DNA of 64,000 bases, from assembly GCA_963771595.1 (NCBI GenBank), contig CAVYUC010000028.1, positions 186,001 through 250,000 on the forward strand, read 5' to 3'. Of this stretch, positions 52,796 through 61,598 are shown piece by piece. This stretch comes from CAVYUC01 sp963771595 (GTDB taxonomy: Bacteria; Bacteroidota; Bacteroidia; Bacteroidales; Prolixibacteraceae). Below the pieces are notes generated by a model, which saw nothing but the letters and a program-made list of their open reading frames with translations, ran no database searches and was not told the origin of the DNA. The position numbers and the translations under genes were made by a program. The first letter of the stretch is position 1; every line of letters begins with the position of its first letter.

Positions 52796-53593
52796 ATGCA
52801 AATCGAAGGGAACATCCTGAAAATGCGGACTGAATTTGGCCATCCCATTCGTTATTATTTGCCTGTTGGTGATTCGGAATTACCCATGAATAATTTGCTT
52901 GGGGAAAAAATAACGATGAATTTCAGTGGCCGGATTAATTGTATTGCCTGCGGGAAACAAATAAAACGTTCGTTCAATCAGGGATTTTGTTACAATTGTC
53001 TTCAAACAGCACCTGAAGCCAGTGCATCTATAATTCGCCCCGAACTTTCAAAAGCCCATCTTGGGATTGCCCGCGATTTGGAATGGGCAGAAAAAAATGA
53101 TCTTGCCGAACATGTTGTTTACCTGGCCGTATCAAGCGAAATAAAAGTTGGAGTAACCCGTCACCTTCAGATTCCAACCCGCTGGATTGATCAAGGCGCC
53201 AGTCATGCTGTAAAACTGGCTAAAACGCCAAACCGCCACATTGCCGGGGTTATCGAAGTTTTTCTGAAAAAATATTACACCGACCGCACAAGCTGGCAGG
53301 CTATGCTGAAAAATATAAGCGATGAAAGCATCGATATTCTTAAGGAAAAACAAAAAATACTACAGTTGCTTCCCCGCGGATTGCAAAAGTATTTTGATCC
53401 GGATAATGAAATTACTTATCTCAATTACCCTGTGAAAAAGTTTCCTGAAAAAGTGAAAAGTACCGGGTTCGACAAATTCCCCGATATCCAGGGAATTCTT
53501 ACCGGAATAAAAGGTCAGTACCTGATTCTGGACGACTACATGGTTTTGAACATTCGAAAATACAGCGGCTATTTTCTAAAAATTGATTGCTGA
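52796..53593 (+). CDS. DUF2797 domain-containing protein (GIY-YIG-like)
   Basis: 265 residues. Seen: an N-terminal part with a zinc knuckle, INCIACGKQIKRSFNQGFCYNC (two CxxC pairs near residues 50 and 68), then a GIY-YIG-like core: HVVYLAVSSEIKVGVTRHLQ, TRWIDQGASHAVKLAKTPNR and HIAGVIEVFLKKYY with the catalytic-type Arg and Glu. Known: DUF2797 has no defined substrate; the core resembles GIY-YIG nucleases. It follows the CX3CX2C protein in the same direction. Confidence 0.87.
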   Translation: MQIEGNILKMRTEFGHPIRYYLPVGDSELPMNNLLGEKITMNFSGRINCIACGKQIKRSFNQGFCYNCLQTAPEASASIIRPELSKAHLGIARDLEWAEKNDLAEHVVYLAVSSEIKVGVTRHLQIPTRWIDQGASHAVKLAKTPNRHIAGVIEVFLKKYYTDRTSWQAMLKNISDESIDILKEKQKILQLLPRGLQKYFDPDNEITYLNYPVKKFPEKVKSTGFDKFPDIQGILTGIKGQYLILDDYMVLNIRKYSGYFLKIDC

Positions 53594-53749
53594 AGTTTTT
53601 ACCACTCAAAAACCACTGCTTTTCGTTTGCCAGTTTTAAATCATTTAATATTTCAATGCAAGCTGATATTTCTCGTACTTCAAACCAATAAAATTTTCTT
53701 AATTTGCCCGCAGAGGGTTATTTAAATAGAATAGAAGTCGAAAAACTGA

Positions 53750-54769
53750 ATGAATATGGAAAATCTGGACTGGAAAAATTTAGGTTTTGGATACCGGGAC
53801 ACGGAATATAATGTACGTTGTTATTATAAAAATGGTGAATGGGGCGAGCTGGAAGTAAGCACCTCCAATACAATTAACATTCACATGTCGGCAACAGCAT
53901 TGCATTATGGGCAGGAAGCATTTGAAGGTTTGAAAGCTTTTAAAGGCAAAGACGGCAAAATCCGTATTTTCCGCATGGATGAAAATGCTAAACGCATGCA
54001 AAGTTCGTCCGATGGAATTTTAATGGCCAAACTGCCCGTTGAAAAATTTACAGAAGCAGTGAAACTGGCTGTTAAAAAGAACGAAAAGTTTGTTCCGCCA
54101 TACGATAGCGGTGCTTCATTATACATCCGCCCGTTATTGATTGGCACCGGTCCGCAGATTGGAGTTAAACCTGCCGATGAATACCTGTTTATGGTTTTTG
54201 TAATGCCAGTAGGCCCTTATTTTCCTGAGGGATTTAAACCAACCGATTTAGTCATCATGCGTGAATACGACCGCGCAGCACCGCAGGGAACCGGGAAATA
54301 CAAAGTTGGCGGAAATTACGCCGCCAGCATGTACGAAGGTAAAAAGGCAAAACAACAAGGTTTTTCGGCTGTGCTTTACCTCGACAGCCGCGAGAAAAAA
54401 TACATTGATGAATGTGGCCCGGCAAACTTTTTCGGCATAAAAAACAAAACTTACATTACCCCTTTGTCCGATTCAATTCTTCCATCAATAACCAATAAAA
54501 GCCTGATGGTTTTGGCCGAAGAAATGGGATTAAAAGTGGAACGCCGCAAAATTCCGTATGAGGAACTCAATGAATTAGAAGAAGTGGGCGCCTGCGGGAC
54601 CGCCGCAGTTATTTCCCCCATAAAAGGAGTTTACGATTCCGACAACGATAAGTGGTTTAAATATGGCGATGAACCCGGTGAATGGTCAACAAAACTGTAC
54701 CGGAAACTGCGGGCCATTCAGTATGGTGACGAACCCGATACACACGGGTGGACAGAAATTCTGGAATAG
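53750..54769 (+). CDS. ilvE: Branched-chain-amino-acid aminotransferase
   Basis: 339 residues (or 337 from the ATG two codons later). PLP enzyme, last step of Val, Leu and Ile synthesis. Seen: SATALHYGQEAFEGLKAFKG, the PLP lysine in GTGKYKVGGNYAASMY, DECGPANFFGI, EEVGACGTAAVISPI near residue 280. The length fits the class II BCAT group. No ilv or leu neighbours; a terminator follows at once. Confidence 0.96.
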   Translation: MNMENLDWKNLGFGYRDTEYNVRCYYKNGEWGELEVSTSNTINIHMSATALHYGQEAFEGLKAFKGKDGKIRIFRMDENAKRMQSSSDGILMAKLPVEKFTEAVKLAVKKNEKFVPPYDSGASLYIRPLLIGTGPQIGVKPADEYLFMVFVMPVGPYFPEGFKPTDLVIMREYDRAAPQGTGKYKVGGNYAASMYEGKKAKQQGFSAVLYLDSREKKYIDECGPANFFGIKNKTYITPLSDSILPSITNKSLMVLAEEMGLKVERRKIPYEELNELEEVGACGTAAVISPIKGVYDSDNDKWFKYGDEPGEWSTKLYRKLRAIQYGDEPDTHGWTEILE

Positions 54770-54815
54770 AAATCTGCCGGGATGAAATAAAGAACAACAC
54801 CACATATATCTGTTG

Positions 54816-54845
54816 AAAGCTTCGGAGATTCCGGAGCTTTTTTTA
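54816..54845 (+). terminator. Intrinsic terminator after ilvE
   Basis: AAAGCTTCGG / CCGGAGCTTT stem with one T-G pair, an AGATT loop and seven T residues including the stem end. Confidence 0.85.
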
Positions 54846-54907
54846 TTTCTGCTGTAACAAAAAAAGATGATATCCGTCTGATAGGATGAACAGCGCTAAA
54901 AAAAGCA

Positions 54908-55393
54908 ATGACAGTAAACGAATATAATCAGTCTGTTAAACTCTATTCTGATCGGTTGTACCGCTTTGTTTTAAAGAGCATTCGGGATATTCAGAAAGCA
55001 GAAGATATTGTACAGGACAGTTATGAAAAGCTGTGGAAGAATGTGGAGAATGTGAATAACGAAAAAGTAAAATCGTATTTATTCACCACCGCTTACCACA
55101 CCATGATCGACAGAATCAGAAAAGAAAAACGATCATCGTTTACAGAGGATTTAAAATTGCAGGAAGAAAGCCATGAAAACAATTATTCCGATTTAAACGA
55201 AGTGCTGAAAGAAGCAGTAAACCGTTTGCCCGAGATACAGCGGATAGTATTGCTGCTGCGCGATTACGAAGGTTATTCTTACCAGGAAATTGGCGAATTG
55301 ACCAATTTAAACGAGTCGCAGGTGAAAGTTTATATATACCGCGCACGGGTTTTTCTGAAAAAATATATCGGAAAAATGGAAGTAGTGATTTAA
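54908..55393 (+). CDS. ECF-type RNA polymerase sigma factor
   Basis: 161 residues. Seen: sigma-70 region 2 (LYRFVLKSIRDIQKAEDIVQ, SYEKLWKNVENVNNEKVKSY) and region 4 (NRLPEIQRIVLLLRDYEGYS, YQEIGELTNLNESQVKVYIY). It is followed after 16 bases by a membrane protein that looks like its anti-sigma factor. Inferred: an envelope signal releases this sigma factor to express its own operon and perhaps the beta-barrel gene downstream. Confidence 0.93.
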   Translation: MTVNEYNQSVKLYSDRLYRFVLKSIRDIQKAEDIVQDSYEKLWKNVENVNNEKVKSYLFTTAYHTMIDRIRKEKRSSFTEDLKLQEESHENNYSDLNEVLKEAVNRLPEIQRIVLLLRDYEGYSYQEIGELTNLNESQVKVYIYRARVFLKKYIGKMEVVI

Positions 55394-55409
55394 AAGAGGA
55401 GGAATTCTA

Positions 55410-56477
55410 ATGAAGATGGACAGAAATAATTACGAAGCATTTTTTATCGATTACCTGGATGGAAATCTGGATGAATCGCTGGTGAACGATTTTATTGAAT
55501 TCATGCAGCAAAATCCTGATTTAAAGAAAGAATTATCGCTGCTTGATACGGAAAAACTTCCTTCAGAGGAAGTAGTTTTCAGCAAAAAAAATAAATTGTA
55601 CAGAGAAAAATTCGATGCCGAAAAAGAATTTAACACTGCCGCTGTTGCCAGCCTGGAAGGTGATTTAAACAAAATAGAAAAACTTGAATTTGAAAATTAT
55701 ATTTCACGGCATCCGGAAAAACAGCCGGATTTGGCGCTTTTCAGTAAAACAAAACTACAGGCAGATACATCAGTTAAATTCAGGAAAAAGAACAAGCTTT
55801 ATCATTATTCCACCGGAAGGACAATATTATTGTGGTCAGGCCGTGTTGCCGCAATATTGATATTTGCAGTTGCAGTTTATGTTTTTGCAGATCGCTCTTC
55901 ATCAGAATTAATGAAGGAAAACCAGGTGGCTTTGACAGAGAAGAAACTGGAGGTCCGGCCGCCCGCTTCTCCACCTGAACAATCTGCAGAGCCGGAAAAT
56001 ACAGCAGCAGATAAAACAGTTAAAAAAGAAACAACAAAAAGGATTGTTCCCGAAAAATCAGTTTCACAACCACCAAAAAGTGAACCTGTAAAGGAAAACA
56101 TACAGGTGCAGGAACAAGTCCCTACGGTAACACCTCGGGTTGAAGCACCGGAAAAAATAGGAACTATTACCCCTTCGTTGAAAAACAGTGAACCCGTACA
56201 ATTACTCGCCCAAATGAATATCCCGGAGGCTGAAATTCCGGCAGAAGTTTCTGAAGAACGTTTCATTGCCGATGTGGTAAAAGAAAAAACAGGTCTGGAT
56301 AACCTGTCGCTAAACAAGATTACAAAGGCAGGGCTAAACCTGGTTTCCTCCCTTTCAAAAGATAAATTCAATTACGAAACCAATGAAAATGGTGAAATAA
56401 CTGAAGTAAATTTTGATACCCGTCTGCTCGCATTTTCCATTCCTACTAAAAATGAAGAGAATAGAAATACCCGGTAA
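55410..56477 (+). CDS. Probable membrane anti-sigma factor with duplicated N-terminal domain
   Basis: 355 residues, one membrane span (about 135-155, ILLWSGRVAAILIFAVAVYVF). Seen: two similar cytoplasmic repeats: FIDYLDGNLDESLVNDFIEF with VVFSKKNKLYRE, and ASLEGDLNKIEKLEFENYIS with VKFRKKNKLYHY. After the span comes a Pro/Glu/Lys-rich periplasmic linker (about 175-260) and a C-terminal conserved-looking tail. Position after an ECF sigma gene supports the anti-sigma call. The family is otherwise not recognised; the repeat pair is the notable feature. Confidence 0.8.
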   Translation: MKMDRNNYEAFFIDYLDGNLDESLVNDFIEFMQQNPDLKKELSLLDTEKLPSEEVVFSKKNKLYREKFDAEKEFNTAAVASLEGDLNKIEKLEFENYISRHPEKQPDLALFSKTKLQADTSVKFRKKNKLYHYSTGRTILLWSGRVAAILIFAVAVYVFADRSSSELMKENQVALTEKKLEVRPPASPPEQSAEPENTAADKTVKKETTKRIVPEKSVSQPPKSEPVKENIQVQEQVPTVTPRVEAPEKIGTITPSLKNSEPVQLLAQMNIPEAEIPAEVSEERFIADVVKEKTGLDNLSLNKITKAGLNLVSSLSKDKFNYETNENGEITEVNFDTRLLAFSIPTKNEENRNTR

Positions 56478-56498
56478 TTTCAGGATTAACATATCACT

Positions 56499-56537
56499 AA
56501 AAACAGAGATGTACCATTGTGCATCTCTGTTTTTTTA
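56499..56537 (+). terminator. Intrinsic terminator after the anti-sigma gene
   Basis: AAAAACAGAGATG / CATCTCTGTTTTT perfect stem, a loop of 10 bases, and a T run. Confidence 0.85.
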
Positions 56538-56632
56538 ACAGATTAACAGATATCGGCCACTATTTTTAACCCGCACTGTAACTTTTATCAAATACTGTCC
56601 GTCAGAGCATCAGAACATAAAAAAACAGTAAA

Positions 56633-57553
56633 ATGAAACGATTTGTAATTTTGATTTTGATTAGCGTTGTCGCAGCGAATGCATTTGCGCAAAAAGATAC
56701 TTCGGAAGTAAAAGTGTTGAAGAAAAACGTGGTAACAGTGGTGGAAGATGGACAGAGAACACATGTGAAGGTTGGCGAAGACAAAGGCGTGGAAGTAATT
56801 ACAGACGAATGGGGTGATACCACCCACATCCGCGTTGGGCGCCGTACTTTTGATGTGGTGGAAGGCTGGAACGGAACTCATGTAAATGTAAGCAAGGAGC
56901 CACGCCAGAAAAACTGGACCGGTAATTTTAATCCGCACTGGGCCGGATTGGAATTTGGACTGAATATGTTTCACCAAACCGATTATTCGCTTTACACAGG
57001 AATGGGTTACGGTGAATTTTTCGACCTCAACCAGGGAAAATCCATTACAGTCAACCTGAATATCTTTGAATGGGCATTCAGCAACGAAGCCAATAACTTC
57101 GGATTGGTAACCGGCCTTGGATTCAGTTTCTCGGATTATACTTTCGACCGTCCGCTTACCATTGAAAAAGATTTCGACAGAAACAGGATTGTTCCGGTTG
57201 AACTGGACCCGGAAGGGTTAAAAAAATCGAAGCTGAACACAACTTATCTGACTGCACCTTTAATGCTGGAAATTAAAACGCCACTGCGGATGGGCAGCTC
57301 CAGGCTGTATATTGCAGGCGGAGTAATCGGCGGAATAAATATTGGTTCGCATACAAAATTCAAGTATAAAAACGACAAGGAAAAGGATAAGAGCAACTTT
57401 TACATCAATACATTTAAATATGACCTGACCGGAAGGATTGGTTTTGGCGATGTGTGCGTGTTTGTCAACTACAGCATGACGCCGTTGTTTGAAACCGGCC
57501 GGGGACCTGAACTTTACCCGGTGATGTTTGGTATCTCGTTTCCAAATATCTAA
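56633..57553 (+). CDS. Outer-membrane beta-barrel protein
   Basis: 306 residues. Seen: signal peptide (KRFVILILISVVAANAFAQ), an N-terminal periplasmic section with three short related strands (THVKVGEDKGVEVITDEWGD, THIRVGRRTFDVVEGW, THVNVSKEP), then barrel strands (GLEFGLNMFHQTDYSLYTG, FGLVTGLGFSFSDYTFDR, YLTAPLMLEIKTPLRMGSSR) ending FGISFPNI. Known: such barrels often follow sigma/anti-sigma pairs in Bacteroidota. A terminator separates it from them, so it has its own promoter. Confidence 0.85.
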   Translation: MKRFVILILISVVAANAFAQKDTSEVKVLKKNVVTVVEDGQRTHVKVGEDKGVEVITDEWGDTTHIRVGRRTFDVVEGWNGTHVNVSKEPRQKNWTGNFNPHWAGLEFGLNMFHQTDYSLYTGMGYGEFFDLNQGKSITVNLNIFEWAFSNEANNFGLVTGLGFSFSDYTFDRPLTIEKDFDRNRIVPVELDPEGLKKSKLNTTYLTAPLMLEIKTPLRMGSSRLYIAGGVIGGINIGSHTKFKYKNDKEKDKSNFYINTFKYDLTGRIGFGDVCVFVNYSMTPLFETGRGPELYPVMFGISFPNI

Positions 57554-57622
57554 GTGGAATGGAAAATCAGATATTCAGATTCAGGTATCAGGATTAAGCA
57601 TCAGCAAAATAATAATTTAGTT

Positions 57623-57649
57623 CCCCGGTTCGCGCCGGGGATTTTTTTT
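57623..57649 (+). terminator. Intrinsic terminator after the beta-barrel gene
   Basis: CCCCGG / CCGGGG stem with a TTCGCG loop and eight T residues. The rest of 57554-57846 is A/T-rich and holds nothing else recognisable. Confidence 0.85.
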
Positions 57650-57846
57650 GTTCATTTACGAATATTTTAAATGATAAAAACATTTTAATCTATATACTGT
57701 TAAATTAAATTAAAAAAACAGGAATTTAACAGGATTTAATAGAACCTTTAAAACAATAGCAGTTTTAATTCGTTTTTCTACTGATTTTCTGAAAATTATA
57801 CTTTCTGTTTCTGTTTAAACTGAAATAAATTTAAAATTCGTATGTC

Positions 57847-58284
57847 ATGAAAAAGTTGATAATTATAGTAACTGTTATGTTTATTGCTGCCGCCGCCAGT
57901 GCACAGCAGTGGGAAACAGATTTGGAAACAGCAAAAAAGAAAGCTGCAGATGAAAACAGGAATATCCTGCTGGTATTTTCCGGCTCCGATTGGTGCGCTC
58001 CCTGTATGAAACTGGAGAAAAACATCTGGGAATCGAAAGATTTTATTGAAGACGCCAACCAGCATTTTGTGCTTTTGCGTGCCGATTTTCCAAAACGGAA
58101 ATCCAATGCATTATCAAAGGAACAACAGGAGAAAAATGACCGTCTGGCTGAGACCTACAATAAGCAGGGCCTTTTCCCTCTGGTTGAAGTATTGGATAAA
58201 GAAGGAAAAATAATTGGAACTACAGGCTACAAAGATATTCCTCCAAAGGAATATGTTGCCATGCTTCATCATCTAGAAAATTAA
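57847..58284 (+). CDS. Secreted thioredoxin-family protein
   Basis: 145 residues. Seen: signal peptide (KKLIIIVTVMFIAAAASAQ), thioredoxin fold with ILLVFSGSDWCAPCMKLEKN (active-site Cys50-Ala-Pro-Cys53), FVLLRADFPKRK, and FPLVEVLDKEGKIIGTTGY. Known: periplasmic thiol-disulfide protein of the thioredoxin_7 kind. It is 6 bases ahead of the ApbE gene and starts the four-gene cluster Trx-ApbE-DUF4266-DUF3570. Inferred: it reduces or protects Cys residues of a cluster member. Confidence 0.93.
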   Translation: MKKLIIIVTVMFIAAAASAQQWETDLETAKKKAADENRNILLVFSGSDWCAPCMKLEKNIWESKDFIEDANQHFVLLRADFPKRKSNALSKEQQEKNDRLAETYNKQGLFPLVEVLDKEGKIIGTTGYKDIPPKEYVAMLHHLEN

Positions 58285-58290
58285 ACGGTT

Positions 58291-59277
58291 TTGAAAACCA
58301 CTTTTTTATACGTGCTTCTTGTTTTGCCCGTGCTGGTTCAGGCGCAGGAAAAATTTACCCGAACCCTGAAATTAATGGGCAGCCGGTTCGATATTACAGT
58401 TGTTGCCGGTAATCAGCAGGATAGCAGCCGATATATCGATGCTGCTGTAGCTGAAATCAGCCGAATCGAAAAAATGATTTCATCGTGGGATTCACTTTCC
58501 GAAACTTCGGCAATTATTCGATATGCAGGTATAAAACCCGTAAAAGTGGATAAGGAACTGTTTGACCTGATTTCCCGAAGCATAAAAATTTCGGAATTAA
58601 CCGGTGGCGCTTTTGACATAAGTTACGCATCAATGGACCGCATTTGGAAATATGATGGTTCCATGAAAAAACTGCCCTCCGATGAAGAAATCGCAGCGTC
58701 GGTTGAAAAAGTGGGTTACAAAAACATCATCCTCGATTCGCAGGCGCAAACTGTATTCCTGAAAAACAAAGGAATGCGGATTGGTTTTGGTGCTCTAGGA
58801 AAAGGATATGCCGCTGATAAAGCCAAACAACTTCTTATTTCGATGGGTGCCACAGGTGGAATTATAAATGCCTCGGGTGATTTAAATACCTGGGGCACAC
58901 AACCCGACGGAAATCCCTGGCTGGTTGGAATCACCAATCCATTGAATAAAAACAAGGTTTTCTCCTGGTTTCCGCTGGACAATAATGCCGTGGTTACTTC
59001 CGGAAATTATGAAAAATACGTTGAATTCAACGCGAAAAAATATACCCACATCATCGACCCACGAACCGGATGGCCGGCCAGTGGCCTTGCAAGTGTCAGC
59101 ATTTTTGCTCCCAGGGCAGAACTGGCCGATGCCCTTGCAACCGGGGTATTTGTGCTGGGCCGCGAAACCGGCATCGATTTAATTAACCAGTTACCGGGAA
59201 TCGAATGCATTGTGGTGGATGACGAAGGGAAAATATATGAGTCGGAAAATATTCAATTAAATACAGTAAAAAAATGA
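58291..59277 (+). CDS. FAD:protein FMN transferase (ApbE family), TTG start
   Basis: 328 residues starting with TTG at 58291. Moves FMN from FAD onto Ser/Thr of target proteins outside the cytoplasm. Seen: signal peptide (TTFLYVLLVLPVLVQAQ), LMGSRFDITVVAG, FDISYASMDRIWKYDG, GFGALGKGYAADKAKQLL near residue 170, THIIDPRTGWPASGLASVSI, and ADALATGVFVLG carrying the metal-binding Asp. All family residues appear present. Its stop overlaps the DUF4266 start by 4 bases. No flavinylation target with the D-G-A-T-S/T motif is seen here. Confidence 0.94.
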   Translation: MKTTFLYVLLVLPVLVQAQEKFTRTLKLMGSRFDITVVAGNQQDSSRYIDAAVAEISRIEKMISSWDSLSETSAIIRYAGIKPVKVDKELFDLISRSIKISELTGGAFDISYASMDRIWKYDGSMKKLPSDEEIAASVEKVGYKNIILDSQAQTVFLKNKGMRIGFGALGKGYAADKAKQLLISMGATGGIINASGDLNTWGTQPDGNPWLVGITNPLNKNKVFSWFPLDNNAVVTSGNYEKYVEFNAKKYTHIIDPRTGWPASGLASVSIFAPRAELADALATGVFVLGRETGIDLINQLPGIECIVVDDEGKIYESENIQLNTVKK

Positions 59278-59483
59278 TGAAGTTAGTTTTGGGATTTGTG
59301 CTGGTACTTTTAATTTCCTCGTGCGCAACTGTGAAGGAATATGAAAAAGTATATATCAATGATCCGGATATGAAATTGTCAGCAAATACCAATGAACGTT
59401 TTGAAACCAATTTCCAGGTTTACCGCGAAGGTGCTGCAGGTGCCAATGGCGGAAAAACAGGCGGAGGTTGCGGTTGCAATTAA
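59274..59483 (+). CDS. DUF4266 small lipoprotein ending in GGGCGCN
   Basis: 69 residues. Seen: lipobox LLISSC (Cys17), a short body EYEKVYINDPDMKLSANTNE and RFETNFQVYREGAAG, and a Gly-rich C-terminus GGKTGGGCGCN. Known: DUF4266 proteins go with ApbE and DUF3570; function undefined. The Cys pair at the very end, beside a secreted thioredoxin and an FMN transferase, suggests a thiol- or cofactor-carrying tail (inference). Start overlaps the ApbE stop; 9 bases before the DUF3570 gene. Confidence 0.88.
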   Translation: MMKLVLGFVLVLLISSCATVKEYEKVYINDPDMKLSANTNERFETNFQVYREGAAGANGGKTGGGCGCN

Positions 59484-59492
59484 TTTCAGAAT

Positions 59493-60953
59493 ATGAAAAA
59501 GACAATTCTCATACTTTCCTTTCTGATTGGCGGCTCGGTCTGTGTTTCGGCACAAAATACCGATTCCCTGAAAGTATATAAAAAACGTGTACTCGATAAT
59601 GCAGAGGTTGATTTTTTAATGAGCCTCTACCAGCAGGATGGCGATAATTCAGCAGTTGGCGGAGGACTGGGAAGCGAAAAACTCACCAATGCGACACCAA
59701 CGATTGTTGTAAGTGTTCCGTTAAACGATGATGATGTGCTTACCGTTGATGCGGGAATTTCGGCCTACACCTCAGCATCATCAAGCAATATTAACCCATT
59801 CAACAGCAGTGGCGCTTCCCGCGGCGGTGGTGATGATGACGATGAAAGGGAAGGCTTTTTCCGGTCGTCTGCTGCCAATTCCCCACCTAAAGGAACACCA
59901 TGGCTGGCTTCCTCGGGGGCTTCAAGAAGCGATGTTCTGACAGCCGTTCATGTTGATTTCAGCCACAGCTCCGATTCCCGGAATTTTATCTGGGCCCCGA
60001 ATATTTCCTTCTCCAATGAATTCGATTACACCTCCTTCGGTTTTGGTGGAAATATTACCGGTTTATTTAATGAAAAAAATACAGAAGTTGGTTTAAAAGG
60101 GACAGTTTATCTCGACCAATGGCGTCCGATTTATCCAACTGAATTAAGTGAGTACAATCTTTACGGCAACAGTTTTCTGTCGCGAGGGTATTTTCAGGGA
60201 GTGAATGTTCTGAACCAAAGTGGTGCAGTTTCAACCAATTATCATCCGGTGGATTTTTCGGCTGTAACCAACAGGGCCCGCAACTCCTATTCCGTTTCGC
60301 TGTTTCTTTCGCAAATTTTAAGCAAACGCCTCCAGGCGGCGCTTTTTTTCGATTTGGTGAAACAGGAAGGTTTGCTTTCTACTCCCTATCACCGCATTTA
60401 TTTTGCCGATAAACCCAACTTTTATATTGGCGAGGCGAATTACATCCCGGTATACACTACACCGCAAAACCGCGGCATTTATCAGCTTGCCGATGATATC
60501 GAGCGGCTGCCATCCTCGCGGTTTAAAATTCCAATCGGCGCCCGGCTCAACTATTACATCAGTGAAACTTTTGTCTTGCGAACTTATTACCGCTACTACA
60601 CTGATGACTGGGGTTTGAAGGCACACACGGCCAACTTTGATTTGCCCATTCGGTTTGGACCTAAAATTTCCCTAACCCCCTCCTATCGGTTTTACACGCA
60701 GAACCAGGTGAAGTATTATGCTCCTTACGAAACGCATCTTTCTACAGAACAGTATTATACATCGGACCCTGATTTGGCAAAATTCAACAGTAACCAGTAC
60801 AGTTTGGCTTTGAACTACAATGATATTTTCAACGATTTTAAAATCAGCCGTCTGGGATTAAAAAACGCCAATGTGAAATTCAGCCACTATTCCCGCACCG
60901 ATGGTTTAAAAGCCAACATTGTCACCTTGGGATTTAAGTTCATTTTTCAGTAA
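59493..60953 (+). CDS. DUF3570 outer-membrane beta-barrel protein
   Basis: 486 residues. Seen: signal peptide (KKTILILSFLIGGSVCVSAQ), family start VLDNAEVDFLMSLYQQDGDN with SAVGGGLGSEKL, ATPTIVVSVPLNDDDVLTVD, a Gly/Asp/Glu-rich loop near residue 112 (RGGGDDDDEREGFF), SSASSG- and SGASR-type loops, then barrel strands ending VTLGFKFIFQ. Known: DUF3570 is a predicted outer-membrane barrel found with ApbE and DUF4266. It is the last gene of the cluster. Its transport or scaffold role is not known. Confidence 0.92.
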   Translation: MKKTILILSFLIGGSVCVSAQNTDSLKVYKKRVLDNAEVDFLMSLYQQDGDNSAVGGGLGSEKLTNATPTIVVSVPLNDDDVLTVDAGISAYTSASSSNINPFNSSGASRGGGDDDDEREGFFRSSAANSPPKGTPWLASSGASRSDVLTAVHVDFSHSSDSRNFIWAPNISFSNEFDYTSFGFGGNITGLFNEKNTEVGLKGTVYLDQWRPIYPTELSEYNLYGNSFLSRGYFQGVNVLNQSGAVSTNYHPVDFSAVTNRARNSYSVSLFLSQILSKRLQAALFFDLVKQEGLLSTPYHRIYFADKPNFYIGEANYIPVYTTPQNRGIYQLADDIERLPSSRFKIPIGARLNYYISETFVLRTYYRYYTDDWGLKAHTANFDLPIRFGPKISLTPSYRFYTQNQVKYYAPYETHLSTEQYYTSDPDLAKFNSNQYSLALNYNDIFNDFKISRLGLKNANVKFSHYSRTDGLKANIVTLGFKFIFQ

Positions 60954-60994
60954 AGCTGTTTAACTTAGCCGGAAAATAAAATCATTTTGTTGAA

Positions 60995-61597
60995 ATGAGG
61001 TTTTTCGATTTTATCCCGCTTTCCGGTTTACTGCTATTTGTTATCATTTTGTCGGGCAGAATATATTTTCTGCGGAAGCAAAATGTGCAGGTTAGCTCAC
61101 GTACGCAAAAGGAAAACAAACCATCCGGTTTTCTTTTCCCGGTTTTCGGCCTGTTGTTTTTCCTGTGGATTTTTGAAATTACAAAACCGGCTTTTCACAC
61201 TTCATTTTCAATTCTTCCAGCAATGCTTACCAACCCGATAATTAAAAGCATTTGGCTAAATGCTTCAGGCGTGATTTTAATTCTCCTTTCCCTTATTTTA
61301 TGGATAATTACACTCCTTCATTTTAAAACATCCCTGCGTTTTGGCCTCGATGAAAACAATCAGGGAAGACTAATTACCACCGGAATCTTTTCCCGCTCCC
61401 GCAATCCCTTTTTTCTTTCGCTCGACCTTTATTTTACTGGCGTAGCTTTGATATTTCCCAGCCTGTTTTTAATTGGTTTTGCCGTTCTGGCTGTGGCAGG
61501 TATTCATTTTTTTATATTGAAGGAGGAAAAATTTCTTCGAAAAGTTGATGGCGATAAATATGAGCAATACATTGAAAAAGTGCGTAGGTATTTTTGA
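60995..61597 (+). CDS. Isoprenylcysteine carboxyl methyltransferase (ICMT)-family membrane protein
   Basis: 200 residues. Seen: membrane segments near 7-25, 48-65, 90-112 and 145-172 and the SAM-binding C-terminal signature: LITTGIFSRSRNPFFLSLDL, then EEKFLRKVDGDKYEQYIEKV with RRYF at the end. Known: bacterial ICMT-like proteins methylate membrane substrates of unknown kind. It begins 41 bases after DUF3570, so it may belong to that operon. The next gene, an ATPase, is preceded by a repeat array starting at the ICMT stop. Confidence 0.88.
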   Translation: MRFFDFIPLSGLLLFVIILSGRIYFLRKQNVQVSSRTQKENKPSGFLFPVFGLLFFLWIFEITKPAFHTSFSILPAMLTNPIIKSIWLNASGVILILLSLILWIITLLHFKTSLRFGLDENNQGRLITTGIFSRSRNPFFLSLDLYFTGVALIFPSLFLIGFAVLAVAGIHFFILKEEKFLRKVDGDKYEQYIEKVRRYF

Positions 61598-61598
61598 A

